Part shown: piece by piece, positions 16,613-26,645 of the stretch
Position numbering within the stretch: the first letter of the stretch is position 1
How the letters are laid out: each line of letters opens with the position of its first letter
Assembly: GCF_014672715.2 (NCBI RefSeq)
Contig: NZ_CP058566.2
Span: 682,001-746,000, forward strand
Origin: Dehalogenimonas etheniformans
Lineage (GTDB): Bacteria > Chloroflexota > Dehalococcoidia > Dehalococcoidales > Dehalococcoidaceae
DNA length: 64,000 nt
Direction of reading: 5' to 3'
Program-made: the position numbers and the translations under genes
Notes under the pieces: generated by a model
The model's input: the letters and a program-made list of their open reading frames with translations, nothing else
Database searches by the model: none
What the model was told of the DNA's origin: nothing

Positions 16613-17965
16613 TCACAAGGACTGCGGTGAAAGTTTTTCGGGTGGAATCTCGGCGCTTCCTTTCCATTGAGCCGCGGTCAAGCCGACCCGTTTGAAAATG
16701 TCGTCCACGTGCCGGGTGTAGTACTTGTAATCGAAAAGGTTGTCCAGTTCCTCCGGCTTGAGAACAGCGGTGACCTCGGGGTCGGCTTTGAGCAGGTCGA
16801 TGAACTGGCCGCTGCCGGACCAGGTAGCCATGGCATTGCGCTGGACGATCTTGTACGCCCCCTGCCGAGACAAGCCCTTGTCGATGAGCGCCAGCAGCAC
16901 CCTCTGGGAGAACAAAAGGCCGCGGGTGATTTCCATGTTCTGCCGCATTCGCTGGGGATAAACGGTCATTCCTTTGATGATGCCGGTGAAAATATTCATG
17001 GCATAATCGAGGACAAGGCAGGCATCCGGGAAGATGACGCGCTCGGTCGAGGAGTGCGAGATATCACGCTCGTGCCAAAGGGCGATGTTTTCAAGGGAGG
17101 TGAGGGCGTAGCCTCGGAGAAGACGGGAAATACCGCAGATGCGCTCGCACAGTTCGGGGTTTTTCTTGTGAGGCATGGCGGATGAACCGGTTTGTCCGGA
17201 ACCGAACGGTTCCTCAACCTCCCGGACCTCTGTCTTCTGAAGGGCCCGGATCTCGGTAGCGAATTTCTCCAGCGAGCCGCCGATTACTGCAAGGGTGCTC
17301 ATAAACTGGGCGTGACGGTCGCGCTGGATGACCTGGTTGGAGACCGGATCCGGGGCGAGACCGAGCTTGGCGCAGGCGAATTCTTCCACTTCGGGAGGGA
17401 CGGTGGCGAAGGTGCCGACGGCGCCGGAGATCATGCCGACGCTGATACCCTTGGCGGCATCAGCCAGGCGCAGGCGGTTGCGCTGCATCTCTTCCATCCA
17501 CAGCGCCAGTTTCAAACCGAAGGTAATCGGTTCGGCATGTACGCCATGAGTGCGGCCAGCCTCGACCGTATACTTGTACTCAAGAGCTCTTTTCCCCAGG
17601 GCGGCGATCAGTTCTTTGACATCATCGGCCAAAATGGCTGAAGCCTCGACGAGTTGCAGGCTGGTGGCGGTGTCCATGACATCGGAAGATGTCAGCCCAA
17701 GGTGGATGAACCGGGCTTCTTCGCCAACACTTTCAGCAACCGCGCCAAGGAAGGCGGTCATATCGTGGTGAGTCTCTTTGAGGAGTTCTTCCATGCGCTT
17801 GAAATTCAGCCGCGCCAACTTGATCTTGGGCAGCGCCTCGCGCGGGATGACTCCTTGTTTTACCCACCCTTCGCAGACAGCGATTTCAACATCGAGCCAC
17901 TTGGCGAATTTGTTTTCTTCGCTCCAGACCTTTTTCATCTGGGGGCGGCTGTAACGTTCGATCAT
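16613..17965 (-). CDS. purB: Adenylosuccinate lyase
   Basis: 450 residues. Cleaves SAICAR to AICAR and adenylosuccinate to AMP. Fumarase/aspartase superfamily signature GSSAMPHKKNPELCE is present, with the catalytic-His segment THGVHAEPITFG and the flexible-loop Ser in the signature. It starts 3 nt after the purE stop, so the two are co-transcribed. Confidence 0.95.
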   Translation of the reverse strand: MIERYSRPQMKKVWSEENKFAKWLDVEIAVCEGWVKQGVIPREALPKIKLARLNFKRMEELLKETHHDMTAFLGAVAESVGEEARFIHLGLTSSDVMDTATSLQLVEASAILADDVKELIAALGKRALEYKYTVEAGRTHGVHAEPITFGLKLALWMEEMQRNRLRLADAAKGISVGMISGAVGTFATVPPEVEEFACAKLGLAPDPVSNQVIQRDRHAQFMSTLAVIGGSLEKFATEIRALQKTEVREVEEPFGSGQTGSSAMPHKKNPELCERICGISRLLRGYALTSLENIALWHERDISHSSTERVIFPDACLVLDYAMNIFTGIIKGMTVYPQRMRQNMEITRGLLFSQRVLLALIDKGLSRQGAYKIVQRNAMATWSGSGQFIDLLKADPEVTAVLKPEELDNLFDYKYYTRHVDDIFKRVGLTAAQWKGSAEIPPEKLSPQSL

Positions 17966-17968
17966 GGT

Positions 17969-18427
17969 CTAGTTCCCTTTAAATTCGGTACGGAGATTTT
18001 CATAAGCCCGGGCGACTTCCGGGTATTTCAACCCGAGTATCTGCGCCGCCAAGTAGCCGGCATTCTTGGCCCCGGCGGTGCCGATAGCCACGGTCGCTAC
18101 CGGAACTCCGGCGGGCATCTGGACGATGGCATAAAGCGAATCGATGCCCTTGAGATCGCTTGAAGGGATCGGCACACCGATGACGGGCAGCGTCGTCCAC
18201 GATGCAATGACGCCCGGCAGATGCGCTGCGGCCCCGGCGCCGGCGATTATCACTTCAAAGCCTTTGTCGCGGGCGGAGGTACAAAAGGTGTGCACCTTCT
18301 CTGGCTGCCGGTGGGCGGACATGACCATGACCTCAGATTCGAGTCCCATTTTTGCAAGTGCGTCGACGGCGGCCTGCATGACTTCCAAATCTGACTTGGA
18401 GCCCATAACTACGGCAACTTTGGGCAT
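17969..18427 (-). CDS. purE: N5-carboxyaminoimidazole ribonucleotide mutase
   Basis: 152 residues. Converts N5-CAIR to CAIR. Seen: VMGSKSDLEVM at the N-terminus, MSAHRQPEKV (family SAHRxP), GAGAAAHLPGVIA and PVIGVPIPS. It lies 17 nt after purD and 3 nt before purB in one transcription unit. Confidence 0.95.
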   Translation of the reverse strand: MPKVAVVMGSKSDLEVMQAAVDALAKMGLESEVMVMSAHRQPEKVHTFCTSARDKGFEVIIAGAGAAAHLPGVIASWTTLPVIGVPIPSSDLKGIDSLYAIVQMPAGVPVATVAIGTAGAKNAGYLAAQILGLKYPEVARAYENLRTEFKGN

Positions 18428-18444
18428 ATTGTTACCTCGGTCCG

Positions 18445-19707
18445 TTATTGCGACTTGAAAAGGGCGATATCGCTTCGATAGTGCGCGCCATCGAACTTAA
18501 TCTTGATGGCGTTGTAATAGACCTGACCGCGGGCGTCTGCGAAATTGTTGCCGCACGCCGTGACCGCCATGACCCGACCGCCGGAAGTGACCAATTGGCC
18601 GTCGACCAGCTTTGTCCCGGCATGAAACAGATTCACATCAGCGTCAACGTATTCGAGGCCGCGGATGGGCAGACCTTTTTTATAATCGCCGGGATAACCG
18701 CCGGAGGCGAGGACCACGGTGACGCAGGACTTCTTCTGCCATTCAATCGAAACCTTGTCCAGATTGCCGTCGACCACTGCCTGAATGACATCTACAAGGT
18801 CGGATTTGAGTTGCGGCAAAATCACCTGGGTTTCAGGGTCGCCGAAGCGGGCGTTGAATTCAAGGACCTTCGGTCCCTCCGAAGTAAGCATCAAACCGGC
18901 GTAAATCACGCCCCGATAATCGATACCCTCGCTTGCCAGGGCGCAAACCATCGGGCCCATGATCGTGGCGTCGATCAGTGCGCTCATCTGGCGGTCGAAA
19001 AACGGCGGAGGCGAGTAGGCTCCCATACCGCCGGTATTAGGCCCCTGGTTGCCGTCGAAAACCCGTTTGTAATCGCAAGCCGGAGGCATCGCGGAGAAAG
19101 TCTTACCGTCGGTGAAAGCGAGGTAGCTCATTTCCTGGCCGGTCAGGCATTCCTCGATGATGACCTTCGAACCGGCTTCTCCGAAAATCTTGTTCTCCAT
19201 CATGTTGGCCAGGGCTGTTTCAGCCTCGGTCCAGCTTGAGCAGACGGAGACGCCCTTCCCCGCCGCTAACCCATCGGCTTTGACGACCACAGGAAGATTT
19301 TGTTCCGCTAGGTAAGCCTTTGCCGCGGCGTAATCGGTAAACGATTTGCCCCGGGCGCAGGGGATGGCATATTTTTCCATCAGGTCACGGGCGAACGACT
19401 TGCTCGACTCAAGCTGTGCCGCTACCCTGGATGGACCGAACACGGGAATCATCCGGGACTTGAACTCGTCGGCGATACCGGCGGCCAGCGGACCTTCGGG
19501 ACCGACGACTACGAGGTCGATGTTGTTGGATAAGACCGCTTCAAGCAGCCTCGGGAAATCCGTCGGTTCGATGTCCAGGTTCTGGGCAAGCGCCGCCGTG
19601 CCCCCGTTGCCTGGCGCGGCAAAGATGGCGCTGACCCTGGGGCTGCTTTTAAGTATCCAGACGAGGGCGTGCTCCCGCCCGCCGCTACCGATAACTAATA
19701 CTTTCAG
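18445..19707 (-). CDS. purD: Phosphoribosylamine--glycine ligase, apparent CTG start
   Basis: 420 residues. ATP-grasp ligase joining glycine to phosphoribosylamine. The conserved N-terminus LKVLVIGSGGREHALVW begins at CTG 19707-19705. The reading frame upstream contains no ATG, GTG or TTG, and an AAGGAG Shine-Dalgarno sequence sits about 7 nt before the CTG. Restricting starts to usual codons would cut 85 residues and remove the GxGGREHA nucleotide-binding loop. Further motifs: VVVGPEGPLAAG, VVVKADGLAAGKGV, GGMGAYSP and EFNARFGDPETQ. Length is normal for the family. Either a genuine CTG start or a sequence error at the first codon. Confidence 0.92.
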   Translation of the reverse strand: MKVLVIGSGGREHALVWILKSSPRVSAIFAAPGNGGTAALAQNLDIEPTDFPRLLEAVLSNNIDLVVVGPEGPLAAGIADEFKSRMIPVFGPSRVAAQLESSKSFARDLMEKYAIPCARGKSFTDYAAAKAYLAEQNLPVVVKADGLAAGKGVSVCSSWTEAETALANMMENKIFGEAGSKVIIEECLTGQEMSYLAFTDGKTFSAMPPACDYKRVFDGNQGPNTGGMGAYSPPPFFDRQMSALIDATIMGPMVCALASEGIDYRGVIYAGLMLTSEGPKVLEFNARFGDPETQVILPQLKSDLVDVIQAVVDGNLDKVSIEWQKKSCVTVVLASGGYPGDYKKGLPIRGLEYVDADVNLFHAGTKLVDGQLVTSGGRVMAVTACGNNFADARGQVYYNAIKIKFDGAHYRSDIALFKSQ

Positions 19708-19736
19708 CGCAGGTCTCCTTAAATCAGGGCAAGGCG

Positions 19737-20327
19737 CTAACGCCTCTTAGACTGGTCTTTTGGCTTGAAATTGACCGGGCGGGCCTTCCACTTGTCCTGG
19801 GCGATGGAGTTCGAGGCTCGATCGCGGAGCTGGTCGATATCGGCCGGAGTCAATTTGAGTTTCTTCAGCAGTTTTTGTTCTTCAGCTTCAGCAGCGGCCC
19901 TTGACTCCTCACTTTTGGACTGCAGGTCTTTGAGCGAGGGCCCCTCTGAGGCTCCTTCTTCTGCCTTTATCCCCGCCAGCTTCGAGCCGAGGTAATCTGC
20001 TTGGGCGTTAGCCCAGGCGAGATAGTCGGAATATGCCGCGTGCCAGGCAAAATAGTTGGAAGTGGCTTTATCGGGCACCGATTTCAAGGCGTCCTTGCGC
20101 CTCAATAATTCCGCCGCAGACTGCGCCAGCTGGTTGGCGGCGATATAGATGTTTTCATAGGCTGCCGGATTTTTAGCTGCGGCTGTGGGATCGAATTGGG
20201 CTGCGGCGGTAGTGTAGACTTCAGCGCCCTTCTCCTGGAAGGCCCTGAGGGTCCACTCATCGCCGACGTAGTCGATGTACGTCAGCAGTTCATCGCCCTG
20301 GATCTTGTTCCTGTCAAAAAGTCCCAT
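19737..20327 (-). CDS. Uncharacterised soluble helical protein
   Basis: 196 residues, not recognised. It begins MGLFDRNKIQGDELLTYIDYVGDEW and is predicted mostly helical. A heptad-like stretch near residues 130-165 rich in Glu/Ala/Lys (EESRAAAEAEEQKLLKKLK) could be a coiled coil, and the C-terminus is very basic. There is no signal peptide or membrane helix. The ATG at 20327 has GGAG 9 nt upstream. It lies between guaA and purD on the same strand and may be co-transcribed with them. Confidence 0.6.
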   Translation of the reverse strand: MGLFDRNKIQGDELLTYIDYVGDEWTLRAFQEKGAEVYTTAAAQFDPTAAAKNPAAYENIYIAANQLAQSAAELLRRKDALKSVPDKATSNYFAWHAAYSDYLAWANAQADYLGSKLAGIKAEEGASEGPSLKDLQSKSEESRAAAEAEEQKLLKKLKLTPADIDQLRDRASNSIAQDKWKARPVNFKPKDQSKRR

Positions 20328-20351
20328 AATCAAATACTCCTTTTCCGGAGC

Positions 20352-22031
20352 TTATTCCCATTCGATGGTACCCGGCGGTTTGGAAGTGATGTCGTACACT
20401 ACCCGGTTGACGCCGCTAACCTCGTTGACGATCCGGTTTGAAATCCGGGCCAGGAGGTCGTAGGGCAACCGGGCCCAATCGGCGGTCATGGCGTCGTCGG
20501 AAGTTACCGCCCGAATCGCCACCAGATGGCCGTAGGTGCGGAAATCGCCCATGACGCCGACGCTTCGAACATCAGTGATAATGGCAAAACTCTGCCACAG
20601 TTGCCGATAAAGCCCGGCTTTTTTAATCTCGTTCATCACGATCCAATCGGCAGACCGCAGCATCTCCAGCTTTTCCCGGGTGACTTCGCCAATGACGCGG
20701 ATAGCCAGTCCCGGTCCCGGGAACGGCTGGCGCCAGACCATTTCCTCCGGCAATCCAAGCTCGACGCCGACCTGCCGTACCTCGTCCTTGAAGAGGTAAC
20801 GCACCGGTTCGAGCAGCTTCAATGCCATATTGGCAGGAAGGCCGCCGACGTTGTGATGGCTCTTGATCTTGGCTGATGCGTTGGAAACCGAGGAAACGCT
20901 TTCGATAACGTCAGGGTAGAGGGTGCCCTGGGCCAGGAAATCAACCTTACCCAGTTTTATTGCTTCTTCTTCGAAGACCCGGATGAACTCGACGCCGATA
21001 GCCTTCCGTTTTTGTTCGGGATCGATAACCCCGGCCAGGCGTTCGAGGAAGCGATCGGTGGCGTCGATGAAAATTATCTTCATTCCGAGGTTCTGCTCGA
21101 ACACCTTGAGGGTACGCTCGGCTTCATCACGTCGAAGCAGCCCGTTGTTCACGAAAATGCAGGTCAACTGGTCGCCGACGGCGCGGTGGATGAGGGTTGC
21201 CACGATGGCGGAATCAACCCCACCGGAAAGCGCGGCAATGACCTTGCCCTTGCCCACCTGGCTGCGGATGCTTTCAATGCTTTCCGTGATGAAGTGACCG
21301 GGCGTCCAGGTGGCCTGGCAGCCGCAGATGTTCATCACGAAATTCTTGAGCAGCGTCTTACCGAAGGGTGTGTGAGCAACCTCAGGATGGAATTGCAGAC
21401 CGAAGATGTTGTTGTCGTTGCCCATGACTGCCAGCGGCGAATTTTCGGTATACGCCAGCGATCTGAAGCCCTGTGGCAATTGTTCGACACGGTCGCCGTG
21501 GCTCATCCACGCGGCGGACGACTCAGGAATTTCTTTAAATAGGGGAGATTTAAGGTCTGAAAGGTGCAAAATCGCGTGGCCGTATTCACGGGCTTGACCG
21601 CGGGCGACGACGCCACCGAGTTGCTGGGTGATCAACTGCATGCCGTAGCAAATGCCCAGGATCGGAAGTTTGCTTTCGTAAATATACGCCGGAGCCATGG
21701 GAGCGCCGGGGGCATAAACACTGGCCGGACCGCCGGACAGGATGAAACCCTTGGGATTCAGGTGGGCGATTTTTTCCCAGGGCGTATCATGGGAAACCAG
21801 TTCGCAATAAACATGGAGTTCACGAATCCGGCGGGCAATCAGGAGACTGTATTGAGAGCCAAAATCGAAGATAACTATAGATTCACGTGAAGCACCGGAA
21901 ACGGCTTCGCCCTTGGCCGGTTTCTCGATTGCTTGTTTGGCGATTTCGAGGTAGGTGGCAACCTCAATGTCACCTGAGGTCGCTACACGGAGGGTTTCTG
22001 ACGGGGTGGTTTCGTCTCTTTTTTCGGTCAT
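20352..22031 (-). CDS. guaA: GMP synthase (glutamine-hydrolysing)
   Basis: 559 residues. Amidates XMP to GMP. The class I glutamine amidotransferase domain ([26 protein letters not shown] with the nucleophile Cys, HPEVAHT) is followed by the ATP-pyrophosphatase domain ([14 protein letters not shown]) and the C-terminal dimerisation domain ending PPGTIEWE. About 50 extra polar residues precede the usual N-terminus. The ATG at 22031 is chosen because an upstream ATG overlaps a likely -10 (TTGACG at 22074-22069, 17 nt, TAATCT at 22051-22046). It is divergent from the Sua5/YrdC gene. Confidence 0.93.
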   Translation of the reverse strand: MTEKRDETTPSETLRVATSGDIEVATYLEIAKQAIEKPAKGEAVSGASRESIVIFDFGSQYSLLIARRIRELHVYCELVSHDTPWEKIAHLNPKGFILSGGPASVYAPGAPMAPAYIYESKLPILGICYGMQLITQQLGGVVARGQAREYGHAILHLSDLKSPLFKEIPESSAAWMSHGDRVEQLPQGFRSLAYTENSPLAVMGNDNNIFGLQFHPEVAHTPFGKTLLKNFVMNICGCQATWTPGHFITESIESIRSQVGKGKVIAALSGGVDSAIVATLIHRAVGDQLTCIFVNNGLLRRDEAERTLKVFEQNLGMKIIFIDATDRFLERLAGVIDPEQKRKAIGVEFIRVFEEEAIKLGKVDFLAQGTLYPDVIESVSSVSNASAKIKSHHNVGGLPANMALKLLEPVRYLFKDEVRQVGVELGLPEEMVWRQPFPGPGLAIRVIGEVTREKLEMLRSADWIVMNEIKKAGLYRQLWQSFAIITDVRSVGVMGDFRTYGHLVAIRAVTSDDAMTADWARLPYDLLARISNRIVNEVSGVNRVVYDITSKPPGTIEWE

Positions 22032-22111
22032 TTCGGTAGTGTTAAAGATTACCATTCTGATATACTAGCGTCAAGAATTTCAACTTAACTTAACATAACG
22101 AGGCACCAAGT

Positions 22112-22726
22112 ATCTCATCCTCTCAAACCCAGAGCGACGCATCGCGCGCAATCGAAATACTGAAAAACGGCGGCGTGATTGCCATACCGACCGACACTGT
22201 CTATTGCCTGGCAGCCAGTTTAAAATATCCCGAAGCCATCGGAAGGATTTTCGACATCAAGGGCAGGGTGACGACCAAGGCTTTACCGGTGCTAGTTGCC
22301 GACGTTATCCAGATGCGGCAGGTGGCGGAAATGAACCCCCTGGCAGAGGTGCTGGTTAGACGGTTTATGCCGGGCGGTCTGACGCTGATCCTGCCGAAGA
22401 AACCGGTCGTTCCTGACATCGTAACCGGTGGCAAACCAAGCGTTGCCGTGCGCATCCCTGGACACACCCTGACTCTTTACATCATCAAAGCGGTGGGGAC
22501 TCCTTTGACCGGTACATCGGCTAACCTTTCGGGGAGGGGCAGCGTTTGCGAGGCGGCGGACGTCCGGGCTCAGCTTGGTGATAGTGTGGACTTGGTTCTC
22601 GATAGCGGCCGGTGCCCCGGCGGAATAGAGTCGACAATTGTCGATCTGACTGGGCCTGAAAGTCCGGTCATAGTGAGAGAGGGAGCGGTGCCGCGGTCAG
22701 AATTGGAAGCTTATTATTTTAAATAG
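22112..22726 (+). CDS. Sua5/YciO/YrdC-family threonylcarbamoyl-AMP synthase, unclear non-AUG start
   Basis: Makes threonylcarbamoyl-AMP for t6A modification of ANN-decoding tRNAs. Seen: GGVIAIPTDTVYCLAAS, DIKGR...KALPVLV, MPGGLTLILP, VAVRIPGH, TPLTGTSANLSG and STIVDLTG. Homology clearly begins upstream of the first usual start codon (GTG 22175), with SRAIEILKNGG, and the frame is open further back without ATG, GTG or TTG. An ATC at 22112 with GAGG 8 nt upstream would give 204 residues, so the start shown is tentative. The invariant-type VYGL is VYCL here. Confidence 0.8.
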   Translation: MSSSQTQSDASRAIEILKNGGVIAIPTDTVYCLAASLKYPEAIGRIFDIKGRVTTKALPVLVADVIQMRQVAEMNPLAEVLVRRFMPGGLTLILPKKPVVPDIVTGGKPSVAVRIPGHTLTLYIIKAVGTPLTGTSANLSGRGSVCEAADVRAQLGDSVDLVLDSGRCPGGIESTIVDLTGPESPVIVREGAVPRSELEAYYFK

Positions 22727-22734
22727 AGGTCTGA

Positions 22735-23169
22735 ATGAGAATCGCAATAGGGAATGACCATCGCGGGTACGAGCTTAAACTAAAGATCGTTGAATGGCTC
22801 AAGAGCCAGGGATACGAAGTTACCGATGTTGGCGCCTTCTCCGAAGAATCGGCTGACTATCCGGATTTTGCCGCTAAAGTAGCTAAAGCGGTAGCTCAGG
22901 GCCAGGCCGAGCGCGGAGTTCTCATTTGCGGCACCGGCATTGGCATGAGCATGTCGGCTAATAAAATGCCAGGTATCCGGGCGGCATTGGTGTACAAACC
23001 TGAATATGCGGCTTTGACGAGGATGCACAATGATGCCAACGTCCTTTGTCTTGGCGAGATGAACGGCGACGATCTCAATATGGAAGTGCTAAAGGTGTTC
23101 ATGGGGACGCAGTTCGAAGGCGGCCGGCATCAAAGGCGCATTGATAAAATTCAGGGCCGCTGCTGTTAA
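22735..23169 (+). CDS. rpiB: Ribose-5-phosphate isomerase B
   Basis: 144 residues. Interconverts ribose 5-phosphate and ribulose 5-phosphate, feeding PRPP for the his and pur pathways here. Seen: GNDHRGYELK at the N-terminus, the active-site Cys loop LICGTGIGMSMSANK, and RMHNDANVLCLGE. It starts 8 nt after the YrdC stop. Confidence 0.93.
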   Translation: MRIAIGNDHRGYELKLKIVEWLKSQGYEVTDVGAFSEESADYPDFAAKVAKAVAQGQAERGVLICGTGIGMSMSANKMPGIRAALVYKPEYAALTRMHNDANVLCLGEMNGDDLNMEVLKVFMGTQFEGGRHQRRIDKIQGRCC

Positions 23170-23194
23170 ACAACGACTCTTTAATCGTAATTCC

Positions 23195-23223
23195 TTGAAA
23201 ATTAAAACCGCCTGTGCTATGTT
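23195..23223 (+). promoter_or_regulatory. Promoter of ilvDBNC
   Basis: TTGAAA (23195-23200), 17-nt spacer ending TGTGC, TATGTT (23218-23223), an extended -10. Transcription should start near 23230, about 50 nt before ilvD. Confidence 0.65.
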
Positions 23224-23239
23224 TAGGCACTGCTCGCCC

Positions 23240-23265
23240 ATCCGTCCCTTCGCGGACGGATTTTA
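23240..23265 (+). terminator. Hairpin in the short ilvD leader (terminator-like)
   Basis: ATCCGTCC (23240-23247), 6-nt loop CTTCGC, GGACGGAT (23254-23261), then TTTAG. It lies after the ilvD promoter and only 16 nt before the ATG, so it is in the leader and not simply the rpiB terminator. It may attenuate transcription, protect the mRNA 5' end or modulate access to the GGGGGG ribosome site. The U-run is short, so intrinsic termination is uncertain. Confidence 0.5.
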
Positions 23266-23280
23266 GTTAGGGGGGACTAA

Positions 23281-24948
23281 ATGAGAAGCGACTCGATCAA
23301 AAAAGGCGCCGAAAGAGCCCCCCACCGCGCGCTCCTCCGTTCTCTTGGTGTCAGCCCCGCAGATTTCAACAAACCCTTCATCGGCGTCGTCAACAGCTTT
23401 ACTGAAATTGTCCCGGGACATCAACACCTCCGCGCCATCGCCGAGGCTGTGAAATCCGGTATCAGACAGGCAGGCGGCGTGCCATTTGAGTTCAACACAA
23501 TCGCCATATGCGACGGCCTGGCGATGAACCACACCGGGATGAAGTATTCGTTGGCTTCCCGCGAACTCATCGCGGATACGGTTGAGGTCATGGCCCAGGC
23601 TCACGCCTTCGACGGCCTGGTGTTCATCCCTAACTGCGATAAGGTCATCCCCGGCATGCTCATGGCAGCCGTCCGATTGAACATTCCTGCAGTATTCGTA
23701 AGCGGCGGCCCAATGCTGGCCGGGCATCTGCCGATCGACGGTAAAACGAAAGCTGTCGACCTGAATTCGGTCTTCGAAGCGGTTGGTCAATTCGTCAAAG
23801 GTGACCTGACTCCGGAAAAACTCGAAGAGATCGAGGGTGCCGCCTGCCCCGGCTGCGGGTCCTGCTCGGGTTTGTTCACCGCCAATACCATGAACTGCCT
23901 GACAGAGGCTTTAGGGATGGGTCTGCCTGGCAACGGCACCATCCCGGCGGTCGATGCCAGACGCAGCGCACTTGCTCGAAAAGCGGGCGAGACCATCATG
24001 CGGGTGGTGTCTGAGGATTTGAAACCTCGAGATATCATTACGCCTAAAGCAATCCATAACGCCTTCGTTGTCGATGTGGCTCTTGGAGGCAGTTCCAATT
24101 CGGTTCTTCACCTTGAAGCCATCGCTCACGAAGCGGGCATTGAGTTCCCACTTGTAAAGATTAATGAGATCAGCGACAAGACACCCTGCCTGTGCCGCAT
24201 TCGGCCTGCCGGTGAACATCATATCGAGGATCTCGATAAAGCCGGTGGCATCCCGGCGGTAATGCGGGAGCTTTCGTCACTTCTCAGATTAGATGCCAGA
24301 AGCGTTTACGCTGGGCTCATCGGAGACGTAGTTAAATCGGCGGCTCATGCCGATGGAACGGTCATCCGCCATGTGAACGATCCGGTTACTCCTAAGGGCG
24401 GCATCGCTATTTTATTCGGCAACCTAGCGCCGGAGGGTTCCGTGGTCAAGCGTTCTGCGGTCGCTCCGGAAATGATGGTTCACACAGGGCCGGCTCGTAT
24501 TTTCAATTCCGAAGAAGAAGCCACACTGGGCATCATGGATAACAGGATCAAAGAGGGGGATGTTGTCGTCATTCGCTACGAGGGGCCCCGTGGAGGCCCA
24601 GGTATGCGGGAAATGCTGACCCCGACATCGATTCTGGCCGGCATGGGTCTCGATAAGTCCGTAGCCCTTATCACCGACGGCCGGTTCTCGGGAGCAACCC
24701 GCGGAGCCTCCATCGGTCACGTCGCGCCGGAAGCAGCACTGGGCGGTCCGATAGCGGCATTGAACGAGGGCGATATCATTGACATAGATATTCCAAATCA
24801 CGTCTTGAGCGTCCGTCTCGCGGATAATGAAATCCGCCACCGGATGGAAAAAGTTCCGGATTTCCAGCCAAAGATAAAGACAGGCTATTTAAAACGCTAT
24901 GCCCAGCAGGTTTCTTCAGCCAGCCGCGGCGCGGTTTTTGAGACCTAG
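23281..24948 (+). CDS. ilvD: Dihydroxy-acid dehydratase
   Basis: 555 residues. Iron-sulfur enzyme dehydrating dihydroxyvalerate and dihydroxymethylvalerate to keto acids. Seen: [16 protein letters not shown] with a cluster Cys, [20 protein letters not shown] with the next, the [10 protein letters not shown] segment, and near the end [18 protein letters not shown] with the catalytic Ser. First gene of ilvDBNC. Confidence 0.95.
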   Translation: MRSDSIKKGAERAPHRALLRSLGVSPADFNKPFIGVVNSFTEIVPGHQHLRAIAEAVKSGIRQAGGVPFEFNTIAICDGLAMNHTGMKYSLASRELIADTVEVMAQAHAFDGLVFIPNCDKVIPGMLMAAVRLNIPAVFVSGGPMLAGHLPIDGKTKAVDLNSVFEAVGQFVKGDLTPEKLEEIEGAACPGCGSCSGLFTANTMNCLTEALGMGLPGNGTIPAVDARRSALARKAGETIMRVVSEDLKPRDIITPKAIHNAFVVDVALGGSSNSVLHLEAIAHEAGIEFPLVKINEISDKTPCLCRIRPAGEHHIEDLDKAGGIPAVMRELSSLLRLDARSVYAGLIGDVVKSAAHADGTVIRHVNDPVTPKGGIAILFGNLAPEGSVVKRSAVAPEMMVHTGPARIFNSEEEATLGIMDNRIKEGDVVVIRYEGPRGGPGMREMLTPTSILAGMGLDKSVALITDGRFSGATRGASIGHVAPEAALGGPIAALNEGDIIDIDIPNHVLSVRLADNEIRHRMEKVPDFQPKIKTGYLKRYAQQVSSASRGAVFET

Positions 24949-24956
24949 GAGATTAT

Positions 24957-26645
24957 ATGAAACAGACCGGAGCTCAGATATTGTGCGAAAGCCTCCTGAA
25001 GGAAAGCGTGGACGTCGTGTTCGGCTATCCCGGCGGACAGGTTTTACCGCTCTACCACACCCTAACTCAGTATCCCCAGTTGCGGCACATCCTGGTCCGC
25101 CATGAGCAGGGTGCCGTCCATGCCGCGGATGCCTACGCCCGGGTCACCGGCCGGGTCGGCGTTTGTTTTGCCACCTCCGGCCCCGGCGCCACAAACCTCA
25201 TCACCGGTCTGGCAAATGCCTACATGGACTCGATCCCCATGGTCGCCGTCACCGGCCAGGTTCCGCGTTCCATGATCGGCCGCGACGCTTTCCAGGAATC
25301 AGATATCACTGGCATCACTATCCCCATCACCAAGCATAATTATCTGGTGATGGATGTAGCCGATCTAGCCAAGACGGTTAAAGAGGCCTTCTATATCGCC
25401 AGCACCGGCCGTCCCGGTCCGGTACTCATCGACCTCCCGCGGGACATCCAGCAGGAATGCACTGAGTTCCATTTCCCGGCCAGGGTCAACCTCCCGGGAT
25501 ACAAACCCACGTTGGGCGGGAATCCATTGCAGATAAAAAAAGCAGCCAAACTTCTTGCCGAAGCCAAAAAACCGGTCCTTATCGCGGGACACGGCGTTCG
25601 GATTTCAAGGGCATATAAAGAACTCAAAACCCTTGCGGAAACACTTCAAATACCTGTGGTGACCACACTATTGGGTATTTCGAGCTTTCCTGAAAGCCAT
25701 CCCCTGTCTTTCGGTATGATCGGCATGCATGGGCTCGCTCCAGCCAATATGGCGATCACTAATTCCGACCTGGTCATCGCTGTCGGAATGCGCTTTGATG
25801 ACCGGGCTACCGGCAAAATTTCATCGTTCGCACCCCATGCCAAAGTGATTCACATCGATATCGACCCGGCTGAAATAGGCAAAAACGTCGCAGTCGACGT
25901 GCCCATCGTGGGCGATGTAAAAACGGTTCTGGCCGAGCTTAATAAAGAAATCAGCCCCATGCGCCATGATGACTGGCTGAAGCAGTTGTCGGATTGGAAG
26001 AAACAATTCCCCTCGGGTATAGAAATCCGCGAGTCCGAAACTATCCTGCCACAATATGTCATCCGGAAGATCTGGGAAACCACCAAAGGTGACGCCACCA
26101 TTGTTACTGGAGTCGGCCAACACCAGATGTTTGCGGCTTTACACTATTTCTATGATAAGCCCAACAGCTTCATCACCTCGGGCGGCCTTGGCACTATGGG
26201 TTTCGAACTTCCCGCGGCTTTCGGCGCTCAGGTCGGGCTGCCTGATGAGACTATTTGGTGCATTGCCGGCGACGGTTCAATCCAGATGACCATTCAAGAA
26301 CTCGGAACCATCCGGCAGGAAAATTCACCGGTTAAGATCGCCATTCTGAACAATGGCTTTCTAGGCATGGTTCGCCAATGGCAGGAGCTTTTCTACGAGC
26401 ACAACTACTCTTCGACTCCGCTGTGGTGCCCTGATTTTATCAAGATCGCCGAAGCCTACAGCATTCCCGCGCAAAACGTGACTAGGAAAGAAGACGTCGG
26501 CTCTGCTATTAAGAAAGCCATGGAAACGGAAGGGCCGTACATCCTGAATTTCGTCGTCGAGCCTGAAGAGAACGTCTATCCCATGGTGCCCCCGGGAGCC
26601 GGTATCGACCATATACTTCATGAGCCGCTGAAGGAGGCGTGTTAG
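24957..26645 (+). CDS. ilvB: Acetolactate synthase large (catalytic) subunit
   Basis: 562 residues. ThDP-dependent condensation of pyruvate to acetolactate, or with 2-ketobutyrate to acetohydroxybutyrate. Seen: FGYPGGQVLPLY, RHEQGAVHAADAYAR with the catalytic Glu, CFATSGPGATNLITGLANAY (split), QVPRSMIGRDAFQE, and the ThDP motif GDGSIQMT...NNGFLGMVRQWQ. It starts 8 nt after ilvD and ends 1 nt before ilvN. Confidence 0.95.
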   Translation: MKQTGAQILCESLLKESVDVVFGYPGGQVLPLYHTLTQYPQLRHILVRHEQGAVHAADAYARVTGRVGVCFATSGPGATNLITGLANAYMDSIPMVAVTGQVPRSMIGRDAFQESDITGITIPITKHNYLVMDVADLAKTVKEAFYIASTGRPGPVLIDLPRDIQQECTEFHFPARVNLPGYKPTLGGNPLQIKKAAKLLAEAKKPVLIAGHGVRISRAYKELKTLAETLQIPVVTTLLGISSFPESHPLSFGMIGMHGLAPANMAITNSDLVIAVGMRFDDRATGKISSFAPHAKVIHIDIDPAEIGKNVAVDVPIVGDVKTVLAELNKEISPMRHDDWLKQLSDWKKQFPSGIEIRESETILPQYVIRKIWETTKGDATIVTGVGQHQMFAALHYFYDKPNSFITSGGLGTMGFELPAAFGAQVGLPDETIWCIAGDGSIQMTIQELGTIRQENSPVKIAILNNGFLGMVRQWQELFYEHNYSSTPLWCPDFIKIAEAYSIPAQNVTRKEDVGSAIKKAMETEGPYILNFVVEPEENVYPMVPPGAGIDHILHEPLKEAC

